Shown piece after piece: positions 25,078-33,393 of a DNA stretch of 64,000 nt (the stretch's first letter is position 1; each line of letters opens with the position of its first letter). The notes beneath the pieces are model-generated. The model ran no database searches and was not told where the DNA came from. It saw only the letters and a program-made list of their open reading frames with translations. The position numbers and the translations under genes were made by a program. Source of the DNA: Jatrophihabitans sp035642535 (GTDB lineage Bacteria; Actinomycetota; Actinomycetes; Mycobacteriales; Jatrophihabitantaceae); contig DASQSE010000019.1 of assembly GCA_035642535.1 (NCBI GenBank), positions 14,812-78,811 of the forward strand, written 5' to 3'.

Positions 25078-26808
25078 GTGACGTTGCTGCGGCTGGGGCT
25101 GGCCCAGGTGAACACGACCGTGGGCGATCTCGCCGGGAATGTCGAGGCTGTCGTCGCCGGCGCCAGGCAGGCCGCGGCCGAAGGCGCGCAGGTCGTGGCG
25201 TTCCCCGAGCTCATGGTCACGGGTTACCCGGTCGAGGACCTCGTGTTGCGGCCGGCCTTTCGCGCCGCGTCCCGGGCCGCGCTCGAGAAGCTGGCGGCCC
25301 AGCTCGCCGACGCGGGTCTCGGTGAGACGGCAGTCATCGTCGGCTACATCGACGACGACGGCCGACCGCGCAACGCTTCGGCCTTCCTCCTCGACGGACA
25401 GATCGTGGCGCGTTACTACAAGCACCACTTACCGAACTATGGGGTCTTCGACGAGCGCCGCTACTTCGATTCCGGCGCCTCGCTGACGGTCGTCCGGCAT
25501 CTCGGCGTCGACATCGCCCTGACGATCTGCGAGGACGCCTGGCAGGACGGCGGGCCGTTCACGGTGGCCGGCGCGGCCGGCGTCGGGCTGGTGATCAACA
25601 TCAACGCCTCGCCGTACGAGCGCAACAAGGACGACGTCCGGCTCGCGCTCCTCGGCCGCCGCGCAGCCGAGGCACACGCCCCGATCGCGTACGTCAACAC
25701 GGTGGGCGCTCAGGACGAACTCGTCTTCGACGGCGACTCGATGGTCGTGGCGCCGGACGGGTCCACGCTCATGCGTGCTCCGCAGTTCGTCGCGGACATC
25801 TACATCGTCGACGTCGAAGTCTCGCCCGCCGCCGAATCCCTCGGCCCGGTGACCGGACAGGCGATGACCGTCCAGCGCGTCGCGACCGGACGGGAGCCGA
25901 CCGGACGGGAGCCGACCGGGCAGCGAGCCGCCGAGCCAGCCGTCGTGAGCGAGCGACTCGCGGACGAGGAGAAGGTCTGGAAAGCGCTCGTCCTCGGGCT
26001 GCGCGACTACGTCGGAAAGAACGGCTTCCGTTCGGTCGTGCTCGGCATGTCCGGCGGCATCGACTCGGCAGTCGTCGCCGCGCTCGCAGCCGACGCGCTG
26101 GGTGGCGATCGCGTCTACGGCGTTTCGATGCCCAGCGCGTACTCGTCCGAGCACTCGCGCACGGACGCGACAGATCTCGCCGAACGGCTCGGTGCGCACT
26201 TCCGCGACGTTCCGATTCGCGCCATCGTCGACGCCTTCATGACGCCGCTGCAACTCACCGGCCTCGCGGCGGAGAACGTGCAGGCGCGCATTCGCGGCAC
26301 CACGCTCATGTCGCTGTCCAATGCCGAGGGTCATCTCGTGCTGGCAACCGGCAACAAGAGCGAGCTCGCAGTCGGGTATTCCACGATCTACGGCGACGCG
26401 GTCGGCGGCTTCGCGCCGATCAAGGACGTCCCGAAGTCACTAGTCTGGCGGCTCGCGCGATGGCGCAACGCCGAGGCGGAACGCCGCGGCGAGACAGCAC
26501 CGATCCCGCCGAACTCGATAACCAAGCCGCCGTCCGCGGAACTCAGCCCGGGCCAGCTCGACAGCGACTCATTGCCCGACTACGAACTGCTCGATGCGGT
26601 GCTGGAGCGCTACGTCGATGGCGACCTGGCAGTGGACGAGATCATCGAGGACGGCTTCGATCCGGCGCTCGTGCAGCGCGTTGCCCGGCTGGTCGACGCG
26701 GCGGAGTGGAAGCGGCGGCAGTACCCGCCCGGGACGAAGATCAGCTTCAAGGCGTTCGGCCGCGATCGCCGGCTGCCCATCACGAACCGGTGGCGCGAGA
26801 CGGGTTGA
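25078..26808 (+). CDS. nadE: Glutamine-dependent NAD+ synthetase
   Basis: A 576-residue two-domain enzyme. The N-terminal nitrilase-type glutaminase (residues about 1-265) has the catalytic triad visible as Glu in FPELMVTGYP, Lys in YKHHLPNYGVFDE and Cys in TICEDAWQDGG. The C-terminal synthetase has the ATP pyrophosphatase loop LGMSGGIDSAVVAALA and TGNKSELAVGY. It amidates deamido-NAD+ using glutamine. A 15-nt sequence is repeated in tandem in the interdomain linker (25885-25914), giving the peptide GREPTGREPTG. GTG 25078 directly follows TGGAGGG; TTG 25084 is a possible alternative. It is divergent from the L,D-transpeptidase gene. Confidence 0.93.
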   Translation: MTLLRLGLAQVNTTVGDLAGNVEAVVAGARQAAAEGAQVVAFPELMVTGYPVEDLVLRPAFRAASRAALEKLAAQLADAGLGETAVIVGYIDDDGRPRNASAFLLDGQIVARYYKHHLPNYGVFDERRYFDSGASLTVVRHLGVDIALTICEDAWQDGGPFTVAGAAGVGLVININASPYERNKDDVRLALLGRRAAEAHAPIAYVNTVGAQDELVFDGDSMVVAPDGSTLMRAPQFVADIYIVDVEVSPAAESLGPVTGQAMTVQRVATGREPTGREPTGQRAAEPAVVSERLADEEKVWKALVLGLRDYVGKNGFRSVVLGMSGGIDSAVVAALAADALGGDRVYGVSMPSAYSSEHSRTDATDLAERLGAHFRDVPIRAIVDAFMTPLQLTGLAAENVQARIRGTTLMSLSNAEGHLVLATGNKSELAVGYSTIYGDAVGGFAPIKDVPKSLVWRLARWRNAEAERRGETAPIPPNSITKPPSAELSPGQLDSDSLPDYELLDAVLERYVDGDLAVDEIIEDGFDPALVQRVARLVDAAEWKRRQYPPGTKISFKAFGRDRRLPITNRWRETG

Positions 26809-26928
26809 GACGCTTGTCTCATCGCGTCCAAGGAGACATACCTGCCGGTAGGGAGCAGGATTAATTCGTCCACATGACATGCCCGGGGACCGGCTCGGCC
26901 GGCCTCGAGGAAGTGAGGCGAGAGGGCC

Positions 26929-27765
26929 ATGCCCGAGACAACTCTCTACGGTGGCGTGACGACTCGGCGGATCACGATCCGCGACCTGCAGGCGGCAAAG
27001 GACCGCGGTGAACGCTGGCCGATGCTGACCGCCTACGACTACTCGACCGCTCGGATCTTCGACGAGGCCGGCATCCCCGTCCTGCTCGTCGGTGACTCGG
27101 CGGCCAACGTCGTCTACGGATACGACACGACGGTGCCGGTGACCGTGGACGAACTCCTTCCGCTCGTCCGTGGCGTCGTGCGCGGCACATCTCGCGCGCT
27201 CGTGGTCGCTGACATGCCGTTCGGCTCGTACCAGGGCTCGGCACAGCACGCGCTCGAGACGGCGACCCGCTTCATGAAGGAGGGCGGTGCGCAAGCGGTC
27301 AAGCTCGAAGGTGGCCAACGCGTCGTGCCGCAGGTCGAGATGCTCGTCGCCGCGGGCATTCCCGTGATGGCGCACATCGGGCTCACGCCGCAGTCGGTGA
27401 ATGCGTTCGGCGGCTACCGCGTGCAGGGGCGCGGTGACGAAGCGGCGCACCGGCTCCTTCAGGACGCCAAGGCAATGCAGCAAGCGGGCGCGTTCGCGCT
27501 CGTCCTCGAGGTCGTGCCCTCCGAGGTTGCCGCGCAGGTGACCCGCGCGCTGCACATCCCGACGATCGGCATCGGCGCCGGGCCGTCATGCGACGCGCAA
27601 GTGCTCGTGTGGCAGGACATGGCCGGGCTCAACGGCGGCCGCAAGCCGGCGAAGTTCGTCAAGGAGTTCGCGCAGGTCGGCGCGGTGCTGCGCGATGCGG
27701 CGAGCACCTTCGCCGACGAGGTGCGCGGCGGCGCCTACCCGGACGCCGAGCACGAGTACCACTGA
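26929..27765 (+). CDS. panB: 3-methyl-2-oxobutanoate hydroxymethyltransferase
   Basis: A 278-residue enzyme adding a hydroxymethyl group from methylene-tetrahydrofolate to alpha-ketoisovalerate to give ketopantoate, the first step of pantothenate and hence CoA/ACP-phosphopantetheine synthesis. Seen: MLTAYDYSTARIFDEAGI, LLVGDSAANVVYGYDTTVPV (metal-binding Asp), DMPFGSYQ, KLEGG, MAHIGLTPQS, LEVVPSEVAAQVT (catalytic Glu) and IGIGAGPSCDAQVLVWQDM. Length is normal for bacterial PanB. It stands 120 bp after nadE and 35 bp before the PhzF gene on the same strand. Confidence 0.95.
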   Translation: MPETTLYGGVTTRRITIRDLQAAKDRGERWPMLTAYDYSTARIFDEAGIPVLLVGDSAANVVYGYDTTVPVTVDELLPLVRGVVRGTSRALVVADMPFGSYQGSAQHALETATRFMKEGGAQAVKLEGGQRVVPQVEMLVAAGIPVMAHIGLTPQSVNAFGGYRVQGRGDEAAHRLLQDAKAMQQAGAFALVLEVVPSEVAAQVTRALHIPTIGIGAGPSCDAQVLVWQDMAGLNGGRKPAKFVKEFAQVGAVLRDAASTFADEVRGGAYPDAEHEYH

Positions 27766-27800
27766 CGACCTCTCCGCGCTCACGGCAGTAGCGTCGCGGC

Positions 27801-28586
27801 ATGCGGGTCTTCGTCGTCGACGCGTTCACCGATGTCGCCTTCCGCGGTAATCCTGCGGGCGTCGTGCTGCTCGACGCGACGGTCGACGATGCGTGGATGC
27901 AGCAGGTGGCCGCCGAGCTACGGCACTCGGAGACTGCGTTCGTCGCGCGCCGCGATGACGGGGCGCACGACCTGCGCTGGTTCACGCCCGCGGTCGAGGT
28001 CAGCCTGTGCGGTCACGCGACGCTCGCCACGACGCACGTGCTCGTCACGACCGGGCACGCCGGGCCGTTCGTCTTCCACACGCTCAGCGGTGCGCTACGC
28101 ACGGAGCGCGACGAGGACGGGCTGATCAGCATGGACTTCCCCGCGCAGCCCACGCATCCGGTCGAGGAACCGGCCGGTCTGCTCGGCGCACTCGGCGTGC
28201 CGGCGAAGGAGATTTCCGGAAACGGCATCGACGTGCTCGTCGAGGTCGCCGATGCGGCGACGGTGCGCAATCTCGCACCTGACATCGCCGCCCTGCGTGA
28301 GGTCGACTGCCGCGGTGTCATCGTCACGGCGGGCGCCGACGCCGACGCGGATCACGATTTCGTGTCGCGATTCTTCGCTCCCCGAGTGGGCGTCGACGAG
28401 GATCCGGTGACCGGTTCGGCGCACTGCGCGCTCGGGCCGTATTGGACGGCACGCCTCGGGCAGCGCTCGCTCGCGGGTGTGCAACTCTCCCCGCGCGGCG
28501 GCCGAGTCGGGGTCGATGTTCGCGGCGACCGGGCGCTGCTGCGTGGTCGCGCCACGACCGTCCTCGCCGGCACGCTCGACGCCTGA
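27801..28586 (+). CDS. PhzF family isomerase/epimerase-like protein
   Basis: A 261-residue protein of the diaminopimelate-epimerase-fold PhzF family. Seen: VFVVDAFTDVAFRGNPAGVV, HSETAFV (the Glu used as acid/base in PhzF), RWFTPAVEVSLCGHATLA and DEDPVTGSAHCALGPYWT. Best-known members isomerise a phenazine precursor; most genomic members have unknown substrates, and no phenazine genes are near. Cytoplasmic. It follows panB by 35 bp and may be co-transcribed. Confidence 0.85.
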   Translation: MRVFVVDAFTDVAFRGNPAGVVLLDATVDDAWMQQVAAELRHSETAFVARRDDGAHDLRWFTPAVEVSLCGHATLATTHVLVTTGHAGPFVFHTLSGALRTERDEDGLISMDFPAQPTHPVEEPAGLLGALGVPAKEISGNGIDVLVEVADAATVRNLAPDIAALREVDCRGVIVTAGADADADHDFVSRFFAPRVGVDEDPVTGSAHCALGPYWTARLGQRSLAGVQLSPRGGRVGVDVRGDRALLRGRATTVLAGTLDA

Positions 28587-28719
28587 CATTGCATCGCAGA
28601 TTCGGCCCAGGCGAAGCGAAATCGCCGGGCACCTCCGGCCAGCTCGACTAACGCTGCGACGTCCAGAGGTGCACCGGCGACTCGGTGCTTGCTGATTCAG
28701 TTGTGTTTGCGTGCGAGCG

Positions 28720-29082
28720 CTAGCTCGACTTCTTGGCCGCTGTCTTCCTCGCGGTCGTCTTGCGAGCCGGCGCCTTCTTGGCAGCAGTCTTCTTCGCCGC
28801 CGTCGTCTTCCGGGCCGCGGTCTTCTTCGCTGCGGTCCGCTTTGCCGGCGCCTTCTTCGCTGCCTTCTTGACGGCCTTCTTCGCCGCAGTGGTCTTACGC
28901 GCGGCGGTCTTCTTCGCAGCCGTCGTCTTGCGCGCGGCGGTCTTCTTCGCCGCAGTGCGCTTGGCCGGTGCCTTCTTCGCTGCGGCGCGCTTGGCAGGAG
29001 CCTTCTTGGCTGCCGCCTTTCGCGCCGTCGTTGTCTTCTTGGCAGCGGCCTTCCTTGCCGGTGCCTTCTTCGCTGCGGTCAT
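28720..29082 (-). CDS. Stand-alone Lys/Ala-rich histone H1-like tail protein
   Basis: A 120-residue protein made almost only of Lys, Ala, Thr, Arg and Pro in AAKK, KKAPAK and RKTTAAKK units, with no globular domain. Residues 34-61 are repeated exactly at 74-101 (40-residue offset). It resembles the C-terminal tails of mycobacterial HupB and the eukaryotic H1 tail, but no HU domain lies upstream, and ATG 29082 has its own ribosome site (GAGGAGG, about 8 nt away). It is therefore a genuine short gene and not a broken hupB. Likely role: non-specific DNA or RNA compaction in the nucleoid. Its promoter region is AT-richer than the surroundings and holds a palindrome at 29343-29360. Confidence 0.8.
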   Translation of the reverse strand: MTAAKKAPARKAAAKKTTTARKAAAKKAPAKRAAAKKAPAKRTAAKKTAARKTTAAKKTAARKTTAAKKAVKKAAKKAPAKRTAAKKTAARKTTAAKKTAAKKAPARKTTARKTAAKKSS

Positions 29083-29409
29083 GCGGTATGCCTCCTCGGC
29101 GGCTGTAGGCGACGAATTGCTTCGTCGCTGCGACCTAGTTGACGATGACCGTGGCCCGTCGTCAACACGACGCGCCGTTTCTCTTCAATGCGTGATTTGC
29201 GCTTCTGGCAGAGATGCAACGCGCGTCGTCGTGACGATCGCGTCGAATCTCTTTACGTCGCAGCGCTTTCACGTGCGTGATCTTTGTCCTGTGTAGCTGT
29301 TGTTCGCAAGTGTCGAGTTCAAAACTTTTTTTCGCGCGGAGACCATACCTAAAGGTATGGAACGCCGTTGCGCGACAAGCGAGAGCGATGCAGTCATGTC
29401 GTTGAAGAG
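29083..29409. other. AT-richer intergenic region with a palindrome, upstream of the histone-tail gene
   Basis: About 330 bp between rnpB and the histone-tail-like gene, both leftward. It has clearly lower GC than the window and a run of seven T on the plus strand at about 29328. It contains the palindrome CCATACCTAAAGGTATGG (29343-29360; 8-bp arms). I see no supported gene. It probably carries the promoter and operator of the leftward gene and the processing or termination region of rnpB. Confidence 0.55.
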
Positions 29410-29835
29410 GCGGCGGACGAGTCGACTTGTAAGCCGGATCCTGTTCCGATGCTTGCGCATCAGTGACGGCCATCCATCTCGGCCCGCCGTTGCCGACAGG
29501 CTCTAGCGGTCTACCCGCAGACTCGGACGGGCCGCCCTCGGACGTCTGCGCGAGCCGGGCTGAGTCGAAACCCAGTCCTGCTCTTCTTGACCTTGCTCCT
29601 GGTGGGGTTTACCGAGCCGCTCCGGTCGCCCGGAACGCTGGTGGTCTCTTACACCGCCGTTTCACCCTTACCGGCGACTGGCCTGAACCAGCGCGCCGGC
29701 GGTCTGTTTTCTGTGGCACTGTCCCGCGGGTCGCCCCGGGTTGCCGTTAGCAACCACCTTGCCCTGTGGAGTCCGGACTTTCCTCGGCACAATCTCTCGA
29801 TTGCGACGCGGCCGCCCGGTCGGCTCGTCCGCCGC
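29410..29835 (-). ncRNA. rnpB: RNase P RNA (bacterial class A)
   Basis: Read on the minus strand, the region contains the conserved RNase P elements: GAGGAAAGTCCGGACTCCAC near the 5' end (P4 region, CR-I), GGTAAGGGTGAAACGG, GTAAGAGACCACCAGCG and GGTAAACCCCACC (P10/P11, CR-II/III), and GAACAGGATCCGGCTTACA near the 3' end (CR-V). The termini form helix P1: GCGGCGGACGAG at the 5' end pairs with CTCGTCCGCCGC at the 3' end, which sets the limits used here to within a few bases. About 426 nt, normal for actinobacteria. This is the catalytic RNA that matures tRNA 5' ends. A possible -10 box TACGAT lies at 29843-29848. Confidence 0.95.
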
Positions 29836-29872
29836 AGTATGAATCGTACGCGGACGGACCTACTCTCGGCTT

Positions 29873-30388
29873 ATGCCTGAGCCAACCGGAGACGAGCTGG
29901 CCGCGATCCGCCAGCGTCGTGAAGAACTACGCGCGAAGTACCTCGCCGCCAAGGCCGAGCGGTCGGCGTCCACCGCACGCGGCGTCCATCATGCTGCGTT
30001 CGTGTGCAAGGACGTCGAGGAGACGATCCGCTTCTACCAGGACTTCCTCGGCTTCCCGCTCGTGGAGCTCGTCGAGAACCGCGACTACAAAGGGTCCAGC
30101 CACTTCTTCTTCGACATCGGCAACAAGAACCTGCTCGGCTTCTTCGACTTCCCCGGCCACGACCACGAGCCGTACAAGGAGACGATCGGGGCGCTGCAGC
30201 ACATGGCGATCTCGGTGACGTCCGAGCAGTTCGAGCTCGCGAAGAAGAAGCTCGACGACGCAGGCATCGAATACCTCGGACCGGATCGCGGCGCGTTCGA
30301 CAGCGTCTACTTCCGCGATCCGAACGGCATGGGCATCGAGCTCTACCGCGAGGTCCTCGGCCGCTTCGAAGGAACCGAGCTGCTCTGA
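29873..30388 (+). CDS. VOC family (glyoxalase I-like) protein
   Basis: A 171-residue protein: a charged helical N-terminus (residues 1-35), then a VOC module starting GVHHAAFVCKDVEETIRFYQ (metal-binding His), GALQHMAISV (second His) and DRGAFDSVYFRDPNGMGIEL (metal-binding Glu). This pattern is that of lactoylglutathione-lyase-like or dioxygenase-like proteins; the substrate is unknown. It starts 37 bp from the rnpB 5' end, divergently. It is followed by the RNase H/phosphatase gene on the opposite strand. Confidence 0.82.
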   Translation: MPEPTGDELAAIRQRREELRAKYLAAKAERSASTARGVHHAAFVCKDVEETIRFYQDFLGFPLVELVENRDYKGSSHFFFDIGNKNLLGFFDFPGHDHEPYKETIGALQHMAISVTSEQFELAKKKLDDAGIEYLGPDRGAFDSVYFRDPNGMGIELYREVLGRFEGTELL

Positions 30389-30392
30389 CGCG

Positions 30393-31472
30393 TCACGTCG
30401 AGAGGTGGCTGGTGTCGTTGACCAGCCGCACCGACGCGTTGCCGTCGGCGTAGTAGTCGACGATCGAGACCGACGCGGTGTCGAGTTCGAGCCGGAACAG
30501 CATGGACGCGGGCGCGTCGAGCGCGAAGCGGATGAGCAGCTTGATGGGCGTCACGTGTGAGACGACGACCGTCGTCGACTCCGGATGCGCAGCGAGGATC
30601 TTCTCGCGAGCGCGGCGGACGCGACGGCCCACGGCGTCGAACGACTCACCGCCGGGCGGTGCTTGCTCGGGCGATGCGAGCCATGCGTTGAGCGCCTCCG
30701 GGTCGCTCGCGCGGATCTGCGCGAACGTCATCCCTTCCCACGCGCCGAAGTCCGTCTCGGCGAGGTCGTCGATTACCTCGACCGGCAACCCGAGTGGGGA
30801 TGCGATCGCCTCAGCCGTCTGCGCGGCGCGCGGCAGCGGCGAGCTGACGACCGCGGCGACGTCACCGTAGGAACGCGTAGCGAGCGCGGCGGCTTGGCTG
30901 CGGCCGAGCTCGTCGAGTGGCAGTGCATTGCGTCCGGAGAAGCGCTTCTCGACCGAGTGCTCGGTGGTGCCGTGCCGGACCAGCACGAGCCGGCTGGGAC
31001 GCCCGCTCGCACCAGCCCAGCCGGGCGCCGCTGCCTCGGTGCTCGCCGACCGGGTCGGCGTGCCTGCCGCGCGATCCATCGCCACGTTCGCAAGTCGGTC
31101 GGCGAGTTGATTCCGCTCGCGCGGCACCCATTCGAACGTCACCTCGTCGAACTGCCGCCGCAGCTCGACCGCGGCGCGGTGGAGATCGCGCAGCGCCGCG
31201 TTCTTCACCTGCCAGTTGCCGTTCATCTGCTCGACGACGAGCTTGGAATCCATTCGGACGGCGACTCGACGTGCGCCGAGTTCGGCGGCTGCGGTCAACC
31301 CGGCGATCAGGCCGCGGTACTCGGCGACGTTGTTGGTCTGGCGACCGAGCGCGTCGGACCGCTCCGCAAGGAGCGCACCGGTCGTCGCGTCGAGAACGAC
31401 CGCGCCGTAGCCGGCCGGTCCAGGATTGCCGCGCGCACCGCCGTCAGCCTCGACGACGACGTGCTCGCTCAC
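30393..31472 (-). CDS. Bifunctional RNase HI / histidine (acid) phosphatase
   Basis: A 359-residue fusion as in M. tuberculosis Rv2228c. N-terminal RNase HI (about 1-140): EADGGARGNPGPAGYGAV, NNVAEYRGLIAGL, VRMDSKLVVEQMNG and RNQLADRLAN carry the four catalytic acidic residues. C-terminal phosphoglycerate-mutase-like phosphatase (about 160-359): LVLVRHGTTEHSVEKRFSG (catalytic RHG), ETDFGAWEGMTF and VVSHVTPIK. The first half removes RNA from RNA:DNA hybrids; the second matches CobC-type alpha-ribazole phosphatases. GTG 31472 overlaps the TGA of the zinc-ribbon gene by 4 nt. Confidence 0.92.
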   Translation of the reverse strand: MSEHVVVEADGGARGNPGPAGYGAVVLDATTGALLAERSDALGRQTNNVAEYRGLIAGLTAAAELGARRVAVRMDSKLVVEQMNGNWQVKNAALRDLHRAAVELRRQFDEVTFEWVPRERNQLADRLANVAMDRAAGTPTRSASTEAAAPGWAGASGRPSRLVLVRHGTTEHSVEKRFSGRNALPLDELGRSQAAALATRSYGDVAAVVSSPLPRAAQTAEAIASPLGLPVEVIDDLAETDFGAWEGMTFAQIRASDPEALNAWLASPEQAPPGGESFDAVGRRVRRAREKILAAHPESTTVVVSHVTPIKLLIRFALDAPASMLFRLELDTASVSIVDYYADGNASVRLVNDTSHLST

Positions 31473-32206
31473 AGTCCTGATTCGGCGGTGCGCACAAGAA
31501 TCGCTCGGCAGTTGTCACAGCGCACGACTTCGTCCGGAGCCGCCGTGCGCACCGCGGACAGCTCGGTCCCGGACAGTTCGATGTGGCATGCCTCGCAGCG
31601 CCGCTGACGCAGTAGCGCTGCACCCGTCCCGCCGTGCGAGCGCGCCCGCTCGTACAGCGCGAGCAGTTCGGCCGGCACCTCCGTGGCGATGGCGGCACGT
31701 TCCGGCGTGCGGCGCGCAATCGACTCGTCGATCTCGGTGAACGCGGCGTCGCGCGCTGCCTCGAGCGCGCTCTGCTCCGACACGATCGCATCGTGCCGCG
31801 ACGTCGCAGCGCGCAACAGCGCGTCGGCCTCCTCCGCGCGCTCCATGACATCGAGCAGTTCGTCCTCGAGCGTCGACTGCCGGCGCGCGAGCGTCGCGAT
31901 CTCGTGCTGCAAGCTTTCGAGTTCGCGAGCCGGCAGGCCGCCCGCCTGCAACCGCGAGTCGTCGCGACCGGCGCGAGCGCGCACCGTGTCGACATCGGCC
32001 TCGAGGCGGCGCTGCTCGTCGGCGAGATCGGTGACCTTCACCTGCGCGTCGACGACGTCGTTGTGCAGCTCGGCGGCGCGCTTGTCGCACTCGGCGATCG
32101 CGGCCAGCTCCGGCAGGTTCTTGCGGCGGTGGGCAAGCTGCGCGAGCGACGTATCCGCGGCTTGCAGGTCCAGCAAGCGCAGCTGGGTGGCAGTGTCGGC
32201 GTTCAC
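31469..32206 (-). CDS. Coiled-coil protein with C4-type zinc ribbon
   Basis: A 245-residue protein: a long helical hairpin (about 1-180, heptad-like, e.g. ELESLQHEIATLARRQSTLE) and a C-terminal zinc ribbon with CEAC and CDNC pairs. Same family as M. tuberculosis Rv2229c and C4-type zinc-ribbon proteins related to a Helicobacter FlhA-associated protein; proposed to handle nucleic acids, unproven here. GTG 32206 overlaps the Nif3 stop by 4 nt, and its own stop overlaps the next start by 4 nt, so all three genes are translationally coupled. Confidence 0.85.
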   Translation of the reverse strand: MNADTATQLRLLDLQAADTSLAQLAHRRKNLPELAAIAECDKRAAELHNDVVDAQVKVTDLADEQRRLEADVDTVRARAGRDDSRLQAGGLPARELESLQHEIATLARRQSTLEDELLDVMERAEEADALLRAATSRHDAIVSEQSALEAARDAAFTEIDESIARRTPERAAIATEVPAELLALYERARSHGGTGAALLRQRRCEACHIELSGTELSAVRTAAPDEVVRCDNCRAILVRTAESGL

Positions 32207-33357
32207 GTTGTGGTCTGACTCGATTCTGGAGACGGAGCGTGCAGCGTCCACGGGTCGGTGACGTGGCGGGACACCAGCGTCTCAACCGTAGTGCCGAACC
32301 GGTCGTCGAGGGCAGTCGCCACCGCGTCCAGCCACGGCGCCTCGGTGGCCCAGTGGGCGGCGTCGACGAGCGCCATGCCGGTCCCCCCGCGCTCGGTGAC
32401 GGCCTCGACGACGGGGTGGTGCTTGAGGTCCGCAGTCAGGTAGGCGTCGACACCGGCGCGCCGGGCGTGCTCGGCGAGCGAGCCGCCTGAACCGCCGCAT
32501 ACCGCGACGGTGCGTACCGGCAACTCCGGGTCGCCTGCCGCGCGCAGTCCCCAGGTCGTCGCGGGCAGTGCGGCGGCCGCGCGCGCGACGAAAGTCTCCA
32601 GCGTCGCCGGCATTGGAAGCTCGCCGATCCGCCCGGTACCGCGCGAACCGGGCATCGGCACCATGGCGAGCAGGTCGAACGCGGGCTCCTCGTACGGATG
32701 CGCGGTGCGCAGCGCGGCAAGCACCGCACCTCGTGCTCGTGCCGGCACGACCATCTCGACCCGGGTCTCAGGTACTCGCTCGATCGCGCCGATTTCCCCG
32801 ATCGCGGGGTCGGCCCCGTCGAGCGGCCGGAACGTGCCCGTGCCCTCCGTCGTCCAGGCGCACCGCTCGTAGCCGCCGATGCGTCCCGCGCCGGCCGCCC
32901 CGAGTGCGTCGACGAGCGACTCGGCTGCATCGTGCGGGACGAAGACGACGAGCTTGTCGAGTGCCTCATGAAGCGGCTCCAGCGGCCGCACCTCGCGCAG
33001 CCCGAGGCGCTGCGCGAGCGCGTCCGATACCCCTGGCCGGGCGACGTCCGCGTTCGTGTGCGCGACGAAGTGCGCGACGCCGGCGCGCACCATGCGATGG
33101 ACGAGTGCGCCCTTCGGATCGTCGGCCGGCACGCCGTGCACCGCCGTGAGCAGCAGCGGATGGTGTGTGACGAGCAGTTGCGCACCGATCCCGACGGCCT
33201 CGGCGATCGTGGCCGGGACGGCGTCCACCGCGAGCAGGACGCGCTCGACCGGCTCGTCCGGATCACCACAGACGAGGCCCACCGCGTCCCACGGCTCGGC
33301 CCAGCGCGGGTCGAACCACTCGTCCATGGCGGTAATCAGCTCGGCCAGCCGAAGCAC
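32203..33357 (-). CDS. Nif3-like dinuclear metal centre protein
   Basis: A 384-residue member of the NIF3/DUF34 family with an inserted middle domain, as is usual in actinobacteria. Seen: WDAVGLVCGDPDEPVERVLL, LLVTHHPLL and FVAHTNADVARPGVSDALA (metal-binding His/Asp) in the first half, and AVCGGSGGSLAEHARRAGVD, YLTADLKHHP and DAAHWATEAPWLDA in the last part. A toroidal hexamer with a di-metal site is the known structure; proposed GTP cyclohydrolase-I-like or quality-control activities remain open. It heads the nif3-zinc ribbon-RNase H operon. Confidence 0.9.
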   Translation of the reverse strand: MLRLAELITAMDEWFDPRWAEPWDAVGLVCGDPDEPVERVLLAVDAVPATIAEAVGIGAQLLVTHHPLLLTAVHGVPADDPKGALVHRMVRAGVAHFVAHTNADVARPGVSDALAQRLGLREVRPLEPLHEALDKLVVFVPHDAAESLVDALGAAGAGRIGGYERCAWTTEGTGTFRPLDGADPAIGEIGAIERVPETRVEMVVPARARGAVLAALRTAHPYEEPAFDLLAMVPMPGSRGTGRIGELPMPATLETFVARAAAALPATTWGLRAAGDPELPVRTVAVCGGSGGSLAEHARRAGVDAYLTADLKHHPVVEAVTERGGTGMALVDAAHWATEAPWLDAVATALDDRFGTTVETLVSRHVTDPWTLHAPSPESSQTTT

Positions 33358-33393
33358 GACGCGAACCTACCGCCTCGGCGTAGCCTGGCGAGC

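Noticed and set aside
28733..29072. Possible CRISPR or tandem DNA repeat array
   Set aside because: The repetition follows codons of the Lys/Ala-rich gene with synonymous variation and no unique spacers, so it is coding repetition.
29162..29473. 103-codon frame on the minus strand
   Set aside because: It starts inside the 3' end of the RNase P RNA and has neither ribosome site nor motifs.
29463..29880. Plus-strand frames across the rnpB region
   Set aside because: The region folds and aligns as RNase P RNA on the minus strand; the frames are chance.
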